Shown: positions 21,766-34,000, counted from the stretch's first letter. The stretch: DNA of 64,000 nt from Opisthocomus hoazin (GCF_030867145.1 NC_134415.1:7356417-7420416), one strand, 5' to 3'. The notes: generated from the letters alone by a model not told the origin. Made by a program: numbers and translations.

Positions 21766-22030
21766 GGTTCTTGGTCACCTCCACTCAACGGAAATAACAT
21801 TTGTCTTCCATTAAAATTGGAAGTCCAGTGGATGGAACAAAAAGCAAACAGAAAGAAGATGCAGACATGGCAGAGAAGACTCTACGGAAGAACAAAAAAA
21901 GACTGTCTAATTTTCCAAAGCCAGTTGTGCGCCGGAAGATGCTCTATCTGTTTCTGAACTTTATAATGTACACGACTGTTTGTAAAGTCATCAAAATTGT
22001 GTGGATTAATAAAAAGAAAAAAAAATGTAA
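21750..22030 (+). pseudogene. AHCTF1: Unit 1 exon 19: decayed terminal exon and 3' UTR
   Basis: After acceptor TCTTTACAG the frame reads KTTRK and then TAA (21763-21765), where human has a Glu codon. Downstream, pieces of the normal terminus survive in other frames: WSPP, then EITFV, then SIKIGSPVDGTKSKQ and NKKRLSNFPKPVVRRKML. These match human WSPPPVEIRLIS...ASPADGVKSK...NRKKLSSYPKQILRRKML, so at least two frameshifts separate them. The normal stop after RRKML is also missing; the frame runs on about 24 codons. Confidence 0.85.
22008..22013 (+). terminator. Polyadenylation signal, unit 1
   Basis: AATAAA about 240 bp into the last exon, followed by an A-rich stretch (AAAAAGAAAAAAAAATG). Confidence 0.6.
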
Positions 22031-23089
22031 TTTGTAAGAGATAATTTATATAAATTATTGTAAAATTTCATAAACAAATGGTCTCAATAAGTAACTCCAT
22101 ATGGAGTGTGATTTCCTTATTCTCTGCAGTTTTCTATTTTATATTAAGAGTTCTTACATTTATATAATATGTAAATACAGCTTATTTTAGGAATGTTCAA
22201 TACAAATGTGTAATTCACGGTGTGCTTAATGTCTGACGGCTTTTTGAGGGAATAGTGGGTTGAGTGGCCTGTATTGCTTAGAAATTATGCTGTTGGTTTA
22301 CAAGAGTTGCTGACCCTCAGAAGTAAAGCCAAAAGCTTTTGAAGCTTTTTAAAAGTTTGCGTAGAATTTCTATAACAAGCCAAAATTTAAAACAAACTAC
22401 TTCCAGTTTTATAAATGATGTTGGACCTTCTGGCACAAAGAACTGGGCTGACGATACAACCTGGTCATTCCTCACATTCACGGTTAAGTTGTACTAGGCT
22501 GAAGTCAGACCGTAAACAGTTGTCTTTGTGGCTGTGCAATATTTCTTTGTATTTGTCTTAAACTTTGGGAAAGCTGCTCCTTAGTTCATAAAACTCGATC
22601 ACACCTCAGACGTTTCACTATTTTTTACAGTTTGTTGTCAGCAAAAATGAAGCGTAGAGAGGGTGTGATGCTTAGAATAAGATCTCAAATTTAAAGGGAT
22701 ATTACCCACATACTTTGAAATTTGAGCCAAAATGATTGCCATAAGGTTACTAGGAATGCTACTCTAGTTGAAGTAGTTCTTGTCTGCAATACTGGAAGGC
22801 TGCATATCACAGCACTGAAAACCTGATGGTAAAGCTCACGCAGTAGTCTGAACAAGGTACAAAAGTGTACAGAAATCTTAGTTACAAACCATATTTTTGA
22901 GTAATAATTTCTTTAATAATCTGGGGTTATGGAGTAAATGTCCTTATAAAGCTTCAATCTGTCAAAATAAATTCAAAAAATCTATTCTTTTAACAGTGGA
23001 CATGGAAGTACTGTTTTGATGTGCAGTCTTTTAGACTATGGATTATTTGTATGTATGTTAATTTATGTATGGATGCAGCTTTGAAGACT
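22031..23089 (+). other. 3' flank before CR1
   Basis: AT-rich 3' flanking sequence, with no gene or element recognised. Unit 2 equivalent: about 46914-47971. Confidence 0.6.
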
Positions 23090-23864
23090 ACAGAATGGTG
23101 GAACCTGACAGCTAGGGAAGGAGCACTGATGGACTTGTTGTTTGTGAGCAGAGAAGGACTTGTGGGTGATATGATGGTTGGAAGCCGTCTTGGGCATAGT
23201 GATCGTGAAATGATGGAGTTTTCAATTCTTGGAGAAGTTAGGAGGGGTGTCAGCAGAACTGCTACAGTGGACTTCTGGAGGGCGGACTTTGACCTGTTTA
23301 GGACACTGGTTGAGAGAGTCCCTTGGGAGGCAGTCATGCAGGGCAAAGGGGTCCAGGAAGGCTGGACATTCTTCAAGAAGGAAGTCTGAAAGGCACAGGA
23401 GCAGGCTGTCCCCATGTGCCGAAAGATGAGCTGGCAGGGAAGCAGTGGCCTGGCTGAACAGCGAGCTTTGTCTGGAACTCAGGAAAAAAAAGGAGAGTTT
23501 ATGACCTTTGGAAGAAGGGGTAGGCCACTCAGGAGGACTACAAGGATGGCATGAGGTTATGCAGGGAGCAAATTAGAAGCGCCAAAGCCCAATTAGAACT
23601 TAATCTGGCTACTGCTGTAAAAGACAATCAAAAATATTTCTATAAACGCATTAGCAACAGAAGGAGGGCTGAGGATCCGTTAGGGGATGCGGGGAGAAAC
23701 ATAGTGACAAAGGATGAGGAAAAGGCTGAGGTACTTAATGCCTTCTGTGCCTCAGGAGTACCCAGCACCCTGAGCTGCAAGACAGGGAGCAGAATGAAGC
23801 CCCCGTAATCCAAGTGGAAATGGTTACCTACATCACTTAGACTCACACAAGTCTATGGCCCCCG
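23090..23864 (+). mobile_element. CR1 LINE endonuclease/RT fragment, unit 1
   Basis: Encodes NLTAREGALMDLLFVSREGL, VGDMMVGSRLGHSDREMMEF and, in another frame, IRSAKAQLELNLATAVKDNQ and VTKDEEKAEVLNAF. These are conserved stretches of CR1 ORF2 from the end of the endonuclease toward the RT. It ends at LHHLDSHKSMAP, where it meets the LTR at 23855-23864. Frameshifts and stops make it inactive. Confidence 0.93.
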
Positions 23865-24544
23865 GATGCGCATACCAAGATGTCCGCTCCGAAGGTGAGT
23901 CACACGGCTGAGTCCCGCTTCTGACGACACGACGTTCCATGCCAAGAGCCAATCGATACACAATAATTGACTTAGTCCCACCTTGCAAAAAGATTTCCAA
24001 ACATATAAAAATTGGCCCTTGAAAACTCTCTTTGGGAGGAGGAGCCAAGCGAGAACTTCACCTGACGGACGGGTCGACGGGCTTGAACCTATCTTCCCCC
24101 CCCAAGAAAGGACGCCTTTTTGCTAAGAGTCGCTCCTCTGACTTTGTCAGACATAGCCCCGGGAACACATTGTTAACTAAAGCGCTAAACGATTACTTTC
24201 AGCTCAACTTTTGTAGACAGTGCATTTATCAACAGCAATTCCGAATCTGTGATAACTATCGCTTGAATAAATCACCTATTGTTTCAACTTTGCAAAACTG
24301 TTTCAGTGAAAGTCCTTGGAGGGGCTCTGGCAGGCAAGTTGAATCTGAGAAGTGGCTGCACACTTAACCATTTAGACATAAACCGTTGACCAAGTCTGGG
24401 ACTAGAAGTTGATCCAGCCGCACCTAGACTCTCCTCTGAGAGAGAGTTTAGAAAGCAAGGGGGTCTCCTCTGAACCTCGTGACTCAACGGGAGCGCTCTC
24501 CTTTTGCCACTTCTCAGACTCCCCTTACCCCCTTTAACGCGACA
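23855..24544 (+). mobile_element. 5'-truncated LTR, unit 1 (plus orientation)
   Basis: Matches in reverse orientation the complete solo LTR of unit 3 from its ATGGCCCCCG to the terminal GCGACA. TATAAAA at 24004-24010 and AATAAA at 24266-24271 give the plus orientation. The first about 220 bp of the LTR are missing. It carries a 173-bp segment (24345-24517) not present in the unit 3 LTR. No convincing primer-binding site or internal viral sequence follows. Confidence 0.88.
24345..24517. repeat. 173-bp segment with 11-bp inverted termini in the LTR
   Basis: Bounded by CTGAGAAGTGG (24345-24355) and its exact reverse complement CCACTTCTCAG (24507-24517). Nearly all of it is missing from the unit 3 LTR, where the flanks meet as GAAT-ATCAGACTC. 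It is either a small inserted element or a family segment lost from the unit 3 element. Unit 2 copy: 49227-49399. Confidence 0.75.
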
Positions 24545-25017
24545 GGGTGCCACAATCAAAACTACCAAATGGCAAATGCCGTAAAAAAGAATAACGTCAC
24601 AAACAGTATGATACATGGTCGTTTTAATGTCTCTATTATTCTTCTGTTTGATGTACACTGGCAGCCTCATAGCTTTCTTAACAGCTGCTCCGCACTGAAC
24701 ATACAGTTTCACTGAGATACTCTACAGACGCTAATACACAAAGATGGCTCCCAGGTAAAAGTTGTCATTCTTCAACCAGCTATTTGTATGACACATGTTT
24801 ATCCAGTGCTAATGGCTGTATTGTTGCTGAAATTATGTTTCCCAACACTGCTATATAGCCAGGGAGGAGAGGCTGTATAATATTTCTGGGTGAGGAGACA
24901 CTCATATACAATTCAGATTTCCACTTCTGTAAGTATTTAGGAGTTTGTGTCAATGGGATGTCCAAAAGAGAAAGGGCACATTTTATACAAACACGTCTCT
25001 CATATTTCTTTTCATAG
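24545..25017 (+). other. Sequence between LTR and exon A of unit 2
   Basis: No gene recognised. The last part is presumably the ELYS intron upstream of exon A. Equivalent between units 2 and 3: 49427-49899. Confidence 0.55.
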
Positions 25018-25215
25018 AGAGCTAAAGTTTTGGCCACGTCTGCTTCTGCCTTTTCTGGCTTTACACCGAAGTCTATTCTGAAATCCAGCCTTCGCACCGC
25101 ACGCCCAGCAAGTCCCTGTGTATCTCCAAGACAATCAGTTACTCCCCCTCTACGAGCAAAGGAACCTAAACTACCTTTCGTGGAAAAGAACTCGAATGCA
25201 AAATGGACTATTGGG
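25018..25215 (+). CDS. AHCTF1: Unit 2 exon A
   Basis: Same splice sites and frame as in unit 1, reading SAFSGFTPKSILKSSLRT. Differs by S for P, and R for S in LRTARPASP. Confidence 0.85.
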
Positions 25216-25408
25216 GTAAGCTGGGCTGCAGTCGGTGATTTTTGTATAAATTTGTAAAATCCATGTAAAGGCCCTATAGACTGCGACCTGCTTTAAGTTT
25301 TTTTTTTTTTTTAAAGTTTGTAAACAGCAGTGTCACTGAATTTGTCACTTTGCCACTTAATCTTCTTGGAATTAGTTCACTTTCTGATTTACGCTTTTCA
25401 TTCATCAG

Positions 25409-25556
25409 AATGATCGTGATCCTCGCTTGAGAGAGAGAGCAGTTGCCAGACATTCCCTGTCACACCAGTACGGCAAGAGCCTTCCCAGAGTTCAAAGGAA
25501 GCTGGCTGTAGAGAGAGCCAAGCCTTATCGTTTGCCTTCATCGGCCTTAACAGAAG
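25409..25556 (+). CDS. AHCTF1: Unit 2 exon B
   Basis: [20 protein letters not shown] then [12 protein letters not shown]. The acceptor is TTCATCAG. V agrees with the human residue; unit 1 exon B has F there. Confidence 0.88.
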
Positions 25557-25642
25557 GTAATTTTTAAGGGGGGGACCATGATGGGCAACTAACCATCACT
25601 TGGATGACCCCAGGCTGATATATTTTCCCTCTTGCTTCACAG

Positions 25643-25793
25643 TCGTACGACCAAAGTCATTATCAACCATAACAAAGCAAGCTAATGCAGAACGTGTGTG
25701 TAAAAGTGCAACTTTGATCAGCAGTGTGTTGTCCAAAATCAGAGAAGTACAGGTAGCAAATGAGCAGAAGACCAGTTTCTAACCATATGACAG
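25643..25793 (+). pseudogene. AHCTF1: Unit 2 exon C
   Basis: VVRPKSLSTITKQ...EQKTSF followed by TAA at 25780-25782, as in unit 1, so the stop is shared by the array. Confidence 0.85.
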
Positions 25794-26778
25794 GTGAGCA
25801 GCCTTTTAACAAAGTTCATTCTTGAGCTGCCGGTCCTCGTCTCGGACGGGGTTTGCTATTTCACGCATAGATACCCTGGTTAAAGCTGTCTCCCTGTGCA
25901 GGAAAGGTGCGTGTTTTGCTGGCTGAGAACAAGCGGCGGATCCAGAGCACGCAGGCAACGGGGGAGTCCTGACTGGAGGAAGACTGGAAGCAGTGGGAGA
26001 ACCAGCACGGTGCTGTGGCTCGGGAGAGTTTCCCGGTAATGGGCATCTTGGCCACATACTGAAACCTCTGGTCTTCTGTGTCTGGTGTTTTCCGCTTCTT
26101 GTCATCTTTCAGATTTGTTGCTCATGCACTTCCCTGCCAGCAATGCACCGACGAGACCCTCCAGGGGATTATAAGCTTGGGTAAAGCGGCAATAACGTAG
26201 CCCTTGGTTAAGGGTCCACAGCGTCATATCCAGTCTCTCATCAGTTCAGCTAACAGAATGTTCCATCTCTGCTTCTAACGACATGATCGTTTCTTGGTTT
26301 CATTTTCTAATTCTGAGAACTTGTGACTGAAAGAAAAAATGGCAGTGAATGCACCGAGCCGTGTCAAAGCAGCTCAGACTGTGTTGTTTCAAAGTCTTGG
26401 ACAGGGAGAACCAAAGATCAACCCTTTAAAACCAGTCATGAGAGAAACACCCTAGAACTTGGTCCAGCTGTGTTCTTTGTTCTCTGTTTTGAAAAAATTA
26501 ACACTGCTTGTACCTTTGGGTGTGTTTCTGAAAGCAACCAATGTCAAAGTGACTGATTTAGCCAGGCAGAAGCATTTCAGCAGGCGGCTGTGGTGTGCCA
26601 GAGCCAAGGAGCGCACGACGAGCTGCTCTGGGAAAGCAGGGGTCTGATGGTGACCTGATATACAGCAATAAATCAGTCAAGGCACAGCTTCGCTGAGAGG
26701 CCGTACGCTGCTTCCCTCCCCGTTGCTCTTCAAGAACCATTTCTTTGCTTCAACACGGGTAACCGCCCAACGGGGGAG

Positions 26779-26786
26779 GCGGGAAA
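26779..26786. promoter_or_regulatory. E2F-like site in candidate promoter, unit 2
   Basis: GCGGGAAA, conserved with units 1 and 3 in the same CpG-enriched patch. Confidence 0.2.
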
Positions 26787-27557
26787 TTCGCTGTCTGCAT
26801 GGAGCGGCGATTGCGGGACGAGGACTGGGTGTAATGGGGAGAGCACAGCTTTACAGGAATGCAGGGCGTGTTGAGGGCTTCTCTTCAGTTTGGCGTGAAG
26901 CACGCATCACGCAGCAAAGCTGCTGACTAAACAGAAGTGCTGGATTTCTTCCTGCATAAACCATGACCCCAGGTCTGGAGCTTCTGCCAGCAGCAAGAAG
27001 TATGGTGCCAGCCTTTCGGGTCCAATATCTGCTTCCTGGACACATTTGGACAGGTTATGGGCAATTCTGGGCTTAATTCTGCCAGGAATGCTGAACGCTG
27101 TTTGGGGTGTATGGCTAAACGTGGTCGTTCAGGTGCCTTCTTCGGCCTGTCAGCGTGGGTGATCCTATCGGTCTCGGCTGGCAGCTGGCACACGCGTTCG
27201 GGCACACAACACGGTGTCCTGTTGTGCTCCTCATTCACTTGCTGCGTCAACTGCTTCTCCTGCATTGGTTTGCCTGGGGCCTGCTTTTCTGAGACAGTGA
27301 AACGAACTGAGCCAGGCTTCTGTTAGTTCCATGTCTTCCACCTCGAGAGCTGTTGGATACAGTTTTAGAGAACTAATGGTGACAAGGCTTTGCTGCTGTG
27401 GCATTGTTTTGCTTGTGTGGTGGAGAGAATACTTCAGTGGGTCGGAGAGAGTCACGAAACACCTGGGCGTGTTGCCCGTGCTGCAAATGTTTTTGCAGTT
27501 CCACTTGTCAGCTTGCTGTTTGTAAAAGTCTGTGTCGGAAGGAGACAGTCCCAAGCC

Positions 27558-27636
27558 GCCTGGACATGGTCTAGGCGTGCTCTAGGTGCCCCTGCTTGAG
27601 CAGGGGGGCTGGGCCAGATGACCTCCAGCGTTCTGG
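27558..27636 (+). mobile_element. CR1 LINE 3' fragment, unit 2
   Basis: Copy of the unit 1 fragment with CTGCTTGAGCAGGGGGGCTG and GATGACCTCCAG. Confidence 0.8.
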
Positions 27637-27892
27637 AAGGCTCTCTCTGCCGTGTGATTGGTGGGGCTGGTGTCCCGCGGCAACGCTTCGTTACCTCCGG
27701 TCTCCCTCTGCGAGGAAGGCTGCGTGTGTGCGCTGCGCTGAGACCCTTCGCACCTGCGTCTGTCCCAGTGCCATCTTTTAAGGAAAAGCTGTGTAGGAGG
27801 TTATTGACTGCACACTGATGAAACTTCTGTCAATGTCAAAAACCTTTATGGCTGCTGTGAGCCCATTTTTGTGTTTTTTTCTTTCTTTACAG

Positions 27893-28019
27893 TGAAGAAT
27901 GCAAGGCCTAACAGATCGGGTAACCCGCAGCCTGCTGCAGTTTCCAGAGGCGACTGTTCAGGCCCTTGGGGACGATGAGATCACCCCACGTTCTGTGCTG
28001 CGTGGGAAGCTTTTTAGAG
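27893..28019 (+). CDS. AHCTF1: Unit 2 exon 2 (start codon 27899)
   Basis: [20 protein letters not shown] then [17 protein letters not shown]. Reads TR where unit 1 reads SS; DEIT agrees with human DEIT. Confidence 0.92.
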
Positions 28020-31000
28020 GTGAGCGTTTTCCCATAAACTTGGTCTTGGTATGAAGTTGTCATTGCCTGGAGGTTACCTGCAGCATCGGGTCATAGTATC
28101 AGCTGTGTCAGGTTGATGCAGTTAAGGTGACTCCCCAGGTTTAGAGAGAGCAGAAATGGTGTTTTATCGATTATAAATGCCAATATTAAAACTTGAGTAT
28201 AGTTAAATTTTGAAATTACAAGCACCTGCACCAGTCTTGTGCTATTCAAAGAATTTCCGTGAACACACGGAGTCAGTGAGCCCTCCTCAATTTCTGATGA
28301 AATAAAAGGCAGTTTTCGCAAAAGTACGGGTGTTGTTTGGGGCCGTTTTCATTTGCACCAGCTCAAGCTCTGTGACCATGATAGCATCGCAGGCAGAAAT
28401 CGTTCTACGGCAATGTTCCAGAGGCAAACCCCTTTGCTCTTTCTTTTCTGGTCTGAATAGAAACAGGAGGAAGGGGACAAGGCTGTTGAGCGCTGCAGCC
28501 GTATTTCCAAAGTATTTACTAGGGTGCTGATGATTACGCAGTGCGAGCTGCTGACAGTGGCTAAGCAGATGAGGTAGTTGCCTTTCTAGGCTATCTGAAA
28601 GTGGAGCTGGGTGCTTGTCTGCATGTCTTGGCTTCTTTTAAGACCAGGTAGAATCTGTCTACCTGGCTGGAAATGCAGGACTTGAGTTAATACTTCCTTT
28701 GAGCTTGAAGGAGTTGAGCACAACGGAATGTGTAAACATCCCGTGTAGAAGTGTAAATTTCCGAACACAGTGCCCATTCTAAGGTCTGAAGCCCAAATCC
28801 CTGCCAAAGCAGGCATGCGTCAAGTACAATTAATAAACTAGAAATGAATTGGCTTAGAGTTGTTCTACTGGAAGTACACTGCAAGGCTTGTATTCCCATA
28901 CGCATCTAGATGACTTCTAGCAAAACTAGAAACAAAACAAAGCTGCAGATGGTAGAAAGAGTTTAGATCAATGTATTGTCATCTTTATCCCAGACAGTCA
29001 AGTGGAAAATAATAAGGTTGTTGATTTTAAGATGTATGGCTTGAGAATTTCAATGGGTGATTTGAAAGAACTGACCGGGATTCGGTAAGGCGGTACTTTT
29101 ATTGAAGGAAAGGGGCAGTGACTGTGATTTTTTCAGTTGTTTCCAATCTTCCGTTGGAAATGTGCTTTAGTCAGCTTCCGTTTCTCTTACAGGGAGAAAT
29201 GGGCTAGCATGGCTGGCACGTGGTCCTCATCTTGAGGTAGTGAACTCTGTGACAGGAGAGCGGCTCTCTGCATACCGTTTCAGGGGGGCAAAGAAGCAGC
29301 CTCCCACTGTTCGTGCGGTAAAGGAGTTTTCCTGGCAGAAGAGAACTGGACTGCTGGTTGGGCTGGAAGAAGCAGAGGGAAGTGTTCTCTGTCTGTACGA
29401 CCTTGGAATATCACGAGTGGTTAAAGCAGTTGTTCTTCCAGGAAAGGTACGTACTTTTTCATCAGTTGCATGAGGGAGATTTTCTATACCACAGAGAAGT
29501 GGTTCAGGAGAAACTATGAAGAAGCCTTGGTGGGACAACTCGGTAGTTGTGTGCTGAAGGTTATGAATTCTGGAATAAAGCCAAAGCTTGTCTGATCTTT
29601 TGCTCCTATGCCCTGACTGCTCCTGATTCCAAGCATATTTGGTCTGTTGCTTTCTTTTTGCTACTGGAGAAGTTAGATCAGCAGAGACAGAGCACAGGTA
29701 TTGCTGGCTGGACTGTTAACTTCGAAACTGTGAGTGGGAGTAAGCGCAAGAAAAACCAAGCCAACAAAACTTGCACTTAGCCACTGTCCATATGATCTGA
29801 ATTTGTCCTCTAACTCTTACTTCCAAAGTAGAAAGAACATCATACATATTTTTAATCTGCCCAACTGTTTCTCTGATTTTCACACGGATTGTTTTTTCAA
29901 GTCAAATGCAGATCTGTTCTTCACATCACTTTCTGCACTGTTTGTCATGACTGTTTTAAAGGCTTTAATCAGCACCTGAATTTAGGGACTGTTTTCCATG
30001 TGGGTGTGTGTTCTGTGGACAACGAAGTGGTACAGGTTAACGCTAACTTCGAGTACCTCTGGGCCAAGGTGTCAAGCCATTAGTCTATTAATACAGGGTA
30101 TTTCTAGTGACTGTACGACTGCCTTTCGGTCCAAATGTGTTTGAAAGTCCTTGGAGTAGCACAGAAGATTAGAAATTGAATTGGATTTCTAGGAAATCTG
30201 AAACAAAGACAAGTCGTCTGAGTTACCATAGGTCTTTCTAAAGATTCGAATGCTTGTGAGCAAGAGGAAAGGTCAATTGTGTGGCAGACTGCCAGGGAGT
30301 GTAGCCATAGCAAGTGCTGGATCTGGGAGAGGAGAAACCTTTGGGGCTGAGGACTTTGGTTATTTTTGCCTACCTGCGGGGGCAAAAGAAGTGTATATAA
30401 AACCATGCACTACCTTGTGATGCTCACTTCTTTCTTTTCTTTTCATGTACAACTTTGTTGGTGGTTATAACTCCCTGTTTCTGTTGTGTTGCATTTTGTA
30501 AGCAGGCGAAAGGATAGCCCGTGTTCTTTTGTTGTATGGCTTTAGTGCAGGAGTCTTCAGGTGCTTGTCTCTCTGCTCTAGTAGTCAGTGTTGTCCTGGG
30601 ATGTGTTGCAGGTGCTGGCAGGTCTGCCTTCGCTTTGTCGTAAAGCCGCATGCAGAGCGCTTTGCGTGTTCAAGAGCGGTGTGCACGTCTCCCTTAGCTG
30701 GAGCTGGCTTTTCCCCTAACACGCTGCTGTTCTCTTTGCCATTGCTTTAGGCTGGCTTTTTAAATTTTTGTTCACATTCCTAGACGTGCTGGTGTGCATT
30801 TAAAACTGCTTCTACTTTATCGGGTGGTAATTTTCATTCTAAGTGAGGACTAGTGTACGGTTTACCAAGCTGCTGTCTCCCGTCAACACTTTCCAGAAGT
30901 GTTTCATTCGCATGGAAGTGGTGCGTCTGCCGTGCAACTCAGCCGCTGCCTCGTCTGACGTACAGCCACGATTCATCCTAAGAGCTATTTGGCAAAGAAG

Positions 31001-34000
31001 GCATAGACGGTACCACAGAGCTGATGGGCTGTGAGCAGTGGGAGAACTCGATTTACTTTTATCCTTCAGTCCCTTCAACATGATCGAGTTTCTTGCATAT
31101 GACTAATTTTTTCTGTTTTCTTGGAGTTTGTTATTTCTAAGCAGGTGATGGACGTTGGTAGGCCGTAATACTAGAATGCAGCATTGAAGTTAATTCAGTG
31201 AAATAACCACAGGAAATCTAGTAAATGGAAGGCAGCAACAGATTTTTGTACAGGCCTCCTGCCCCCCGTCCCCCTCTTTTTGATGTGATTGGGAAACAAT
31301 GCTCTTTTTGAAGTCTTATGATCCTGTGTTTACTTTCTTGTTTGTGACGTGCTAATTCTGCCTTCACCTTGGAGTGATTTCTATTTAGCTTGTCAAAGAG
31401 CTTCACTATTAACTTGTAGTTTTCCTGTAGGTAACTGCTATAGAACCCATCACTAGTCACGGAGGACCCAGTGTGAGCTCTCAGCACCTTCACCAGAGCC
31501 TGCAATGGCTCTCTGGAGTGGCAGCAGTGGCTACAGATGTTGGTCATCTGCTTCTGGTTGACCTTTGTTTGGATGATTTCTATTACAAACAGAATGAGCT
31601 AGAAGCATTGGGTAAGCTTGCAGTTTTCAAACTTGCGTTTAACAGTAAGACAAGGTGTGTCTTTGCAATAAACAATATGCATCCCACTTTGAAGGCAGGA
31701 GCGTGCAGCCATTCGCAACTACTCGTTACAGACAGTGGGCTGTCATCGTACAGTCCTGAACCGACGAAAACGGGAGTGGCTGAACACTCCTTCTAATGCC
31801 GTAAGCGCCTCCCTGCTGCCAAGATCCCTCCATCACGATGATGCTTGCCAGTGAGGTGTAGAAGTTTTACCGTGTGTGTCAGTGCAGCTGCCTGATAGGC
31901 GGTTGTGTCAGAGGTGCCCTATTTCTCAGGAAAGTTCTGCTGCTTCTGTTAATTGAGTTGGGCAAATTTTAGGCTTGTTTTTTAAAATAGATCTGACTTC
32001 TCAAAAATCGTGCCTTTGGACGAATAACTTCAAATAGCTTCATCAGGAGGCCCAAACTCCTGATTTACAGAGTCCAAGAAGAATTTGCTATGAAGGTTAG
32101 ACTTTTACCTGGTTTTGAAATAGGAGTGAGAATACCTGTCCGATCGGAGAGTTCTTCTGCTTATTGAAGAGGTCCAAAATGGAAGTGGCAAAGAAGTGTT
32201 GCATCAGTGGGTATTTTGCCAGGGATGGTAGAATGAGATTCTACGTGTTGTCATGTCAGTGTTTAGCATGCAATGTAAATGGCATAACACATTCCTTTGT
32301 TGTGTGGTTCTGTGTGCATAGATCTAGAAGTTATCACTAGAATTCCTGCTGAAGTTCCACAGAGAAGAGCAGCTGTGACCCGAGAAAGGAGACATCTCTC
32401 TTTCCAACTACAAAATCCTTCAGGATCAGCAATATCAACCCTGCACTACATCAGCAGAAGCAATCAGCTCGTTGTGGGTTTTTCAGATGGCTACCTGTCC
32501 CTATGGAACATGAAAACATTGAAGAGGGAGTAAGTAGGCCTTTACACTTGGCCATGCCTGGAGGTGCAGAGGTCTGTTTGTAGCTGTTGTAAATTTGTTT
32601 GGAAGATATGTTGCATTTTAAATTCAATATTTATGTACGCTACAAGAATAGCAAGAACCTTTTTGCTTGGCAACTGAAGGGATCAGTTAAGTTGCATATC
32701 CTCAGGCAGAGGAGGACATAAATCCAGGTTATTGTGTTAGATAGACAGTAATTTCCTCACCTCTTGACTGTTGCCTAAAATGTAGTAGCTACCTTGACTC
32801 ACTTGTTTGAGATGGAAGTCTGACTGTCTGTTCGTTGAGGATAAGCATGTAAGGTGCTGTTTTCTCAGGAGATGCTTCGACAATTCTACAAACAGTAGGG
32901 TCACCTTTTCTATTTTTTCTCCTTTTTTTTTTTCTTAACTCTGTAGGCACCACTCTCAGCTTGAAGGAGGAAGGATTCCTGTCTATGCTGTCACGTTTCA
33001 AGAGCCTGAGAACGATCCTCGCAATCGTTGCTACTTGTGGGCTGTTCAGTCTACACAAGAAAGGTGAATACAAACTTACTATGAGTCACTGTTGTGGTTT
33101 TTTTTAAATGTTTCTTCACATACAGATGATACATGTGCGTTTGTTTTGTTTCTTTAGTTGTGCAGGAGATTCTCTCGGGTATGTAATGTGTTACAATGCA
33201 ATGTTTACAGGATTGACCAGACATGAAGGGTGAGCTGATAGTTTGTGCCTTGTGGAAGAAGGCAAAGCAACAGTGGCTGTATTAGTTTGTGCTTGCCTTC
33301 TTCATGGCTTTCCTTTGTTTCTTGATGACTGCTTCATGATCTGTTTGATATTTGCACCATGGTATTAAAATAGCATTAGATCGCCGTTCAGCAGAAGAGT
33401 CAGTGGTTTCCTGATGGGCTAATGAATGGAATCAGTGTGTGGAAGGGCTCGGTGTATGCAAGAGAGGGACTGGAACTTGCTGGGAAGGGAAGGAAGAAGA
33501 GGAGAAAGATCTCTCTCTCCTTCAGCATCAGCAAGCTATTGAATCAGCTCAGCCATTCGTAGAGTGACAATCTTTTAAAGTTTGACTTTAAAGCAGTTTT
33601 GATCAAGAACTCTCCACCGTGAAGAGCAAGTTCCAATAATGTTGAGTTCATGCAAGAGGTTAAGGCTTTCAAATTGCATGGTTAGCATTTGCCCCTGCAG
33701 CTGTTAGTGTCAACACTGCCTTCTTCATGTTTCAGTGGCTAAATGTGACCAATTACCAGGTTGTGGGAAGCAGTGTTTTTCTTTTCAGCAAGAGCCTGCT
33801 ATGAAGAAATGAAAACGAGGACTATAAAGCAGCTCTATAATCAAATGTCATCGTTTATACCTTTTTCAGTGAAGGTGATGTTGTGAGCTTGCATCTGTTG
33901 CAGTTAGCATTTGGTGACAGAAAACGCTTGGCATCAGGACAAGTCATGTATGAGGTAAGACGTGCATGTATGTGAAAAGACGAAAAGAGTCAGTGAGTAG

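Larger units (their letters stand above)
1..24937 (+). repeat. Tandem array unit 1 (ELYS-derived)
   Basis: First of three head-to-tail copies. The sequence at position 1 recurs at 24938 and again at 49820, and matching landmarks stay in register at an offset of 24,882-24,937 through exons, introns, CR1 and LTR pieces alike. Because introns are duplicated together with exons this is a DNA-level segmental duplication, not retroposition. Unit 1 is set apart by a 52-bp tandem duplication at 375-478 and a scatter of single-base differences. The true duplication breakpoint cannot be fixed here because the unit cycles. Confidence 0.97.

Noticed and set aside
21801-22037. Independent 78-residue gene ending RRKMLYLFLNF.
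   Set aside because: It is the out-of-frame remnant of the ELYS C-terminus read past its lost stop codon.
23640-23846. Minus-strand and overlapping small frames in the CR1 and LTR region taken as genes.
   Set aside because: They are antisense shadows of degraded CR1 ORF2 or lie in LTR sequence; only the sense CR1 frames have conserved motifs.
24545-24600. Primer-binding site and internal retroviral sequence after the LTR of unit 1.
   Set aside because: The sequence after GCGACA does not begin with a convincing tRNA-complementary TGG stretch, and no gag-like frame follows.
24780-25097. 105-residue open frame on the minus strand across the unit junction (also 49662-49979).
   Set aside because: It overlaps exon A, whose plus-strand frame clearly matches ELYS with proper splice sites; the minus frame resembles nothing I know and is a shadow.
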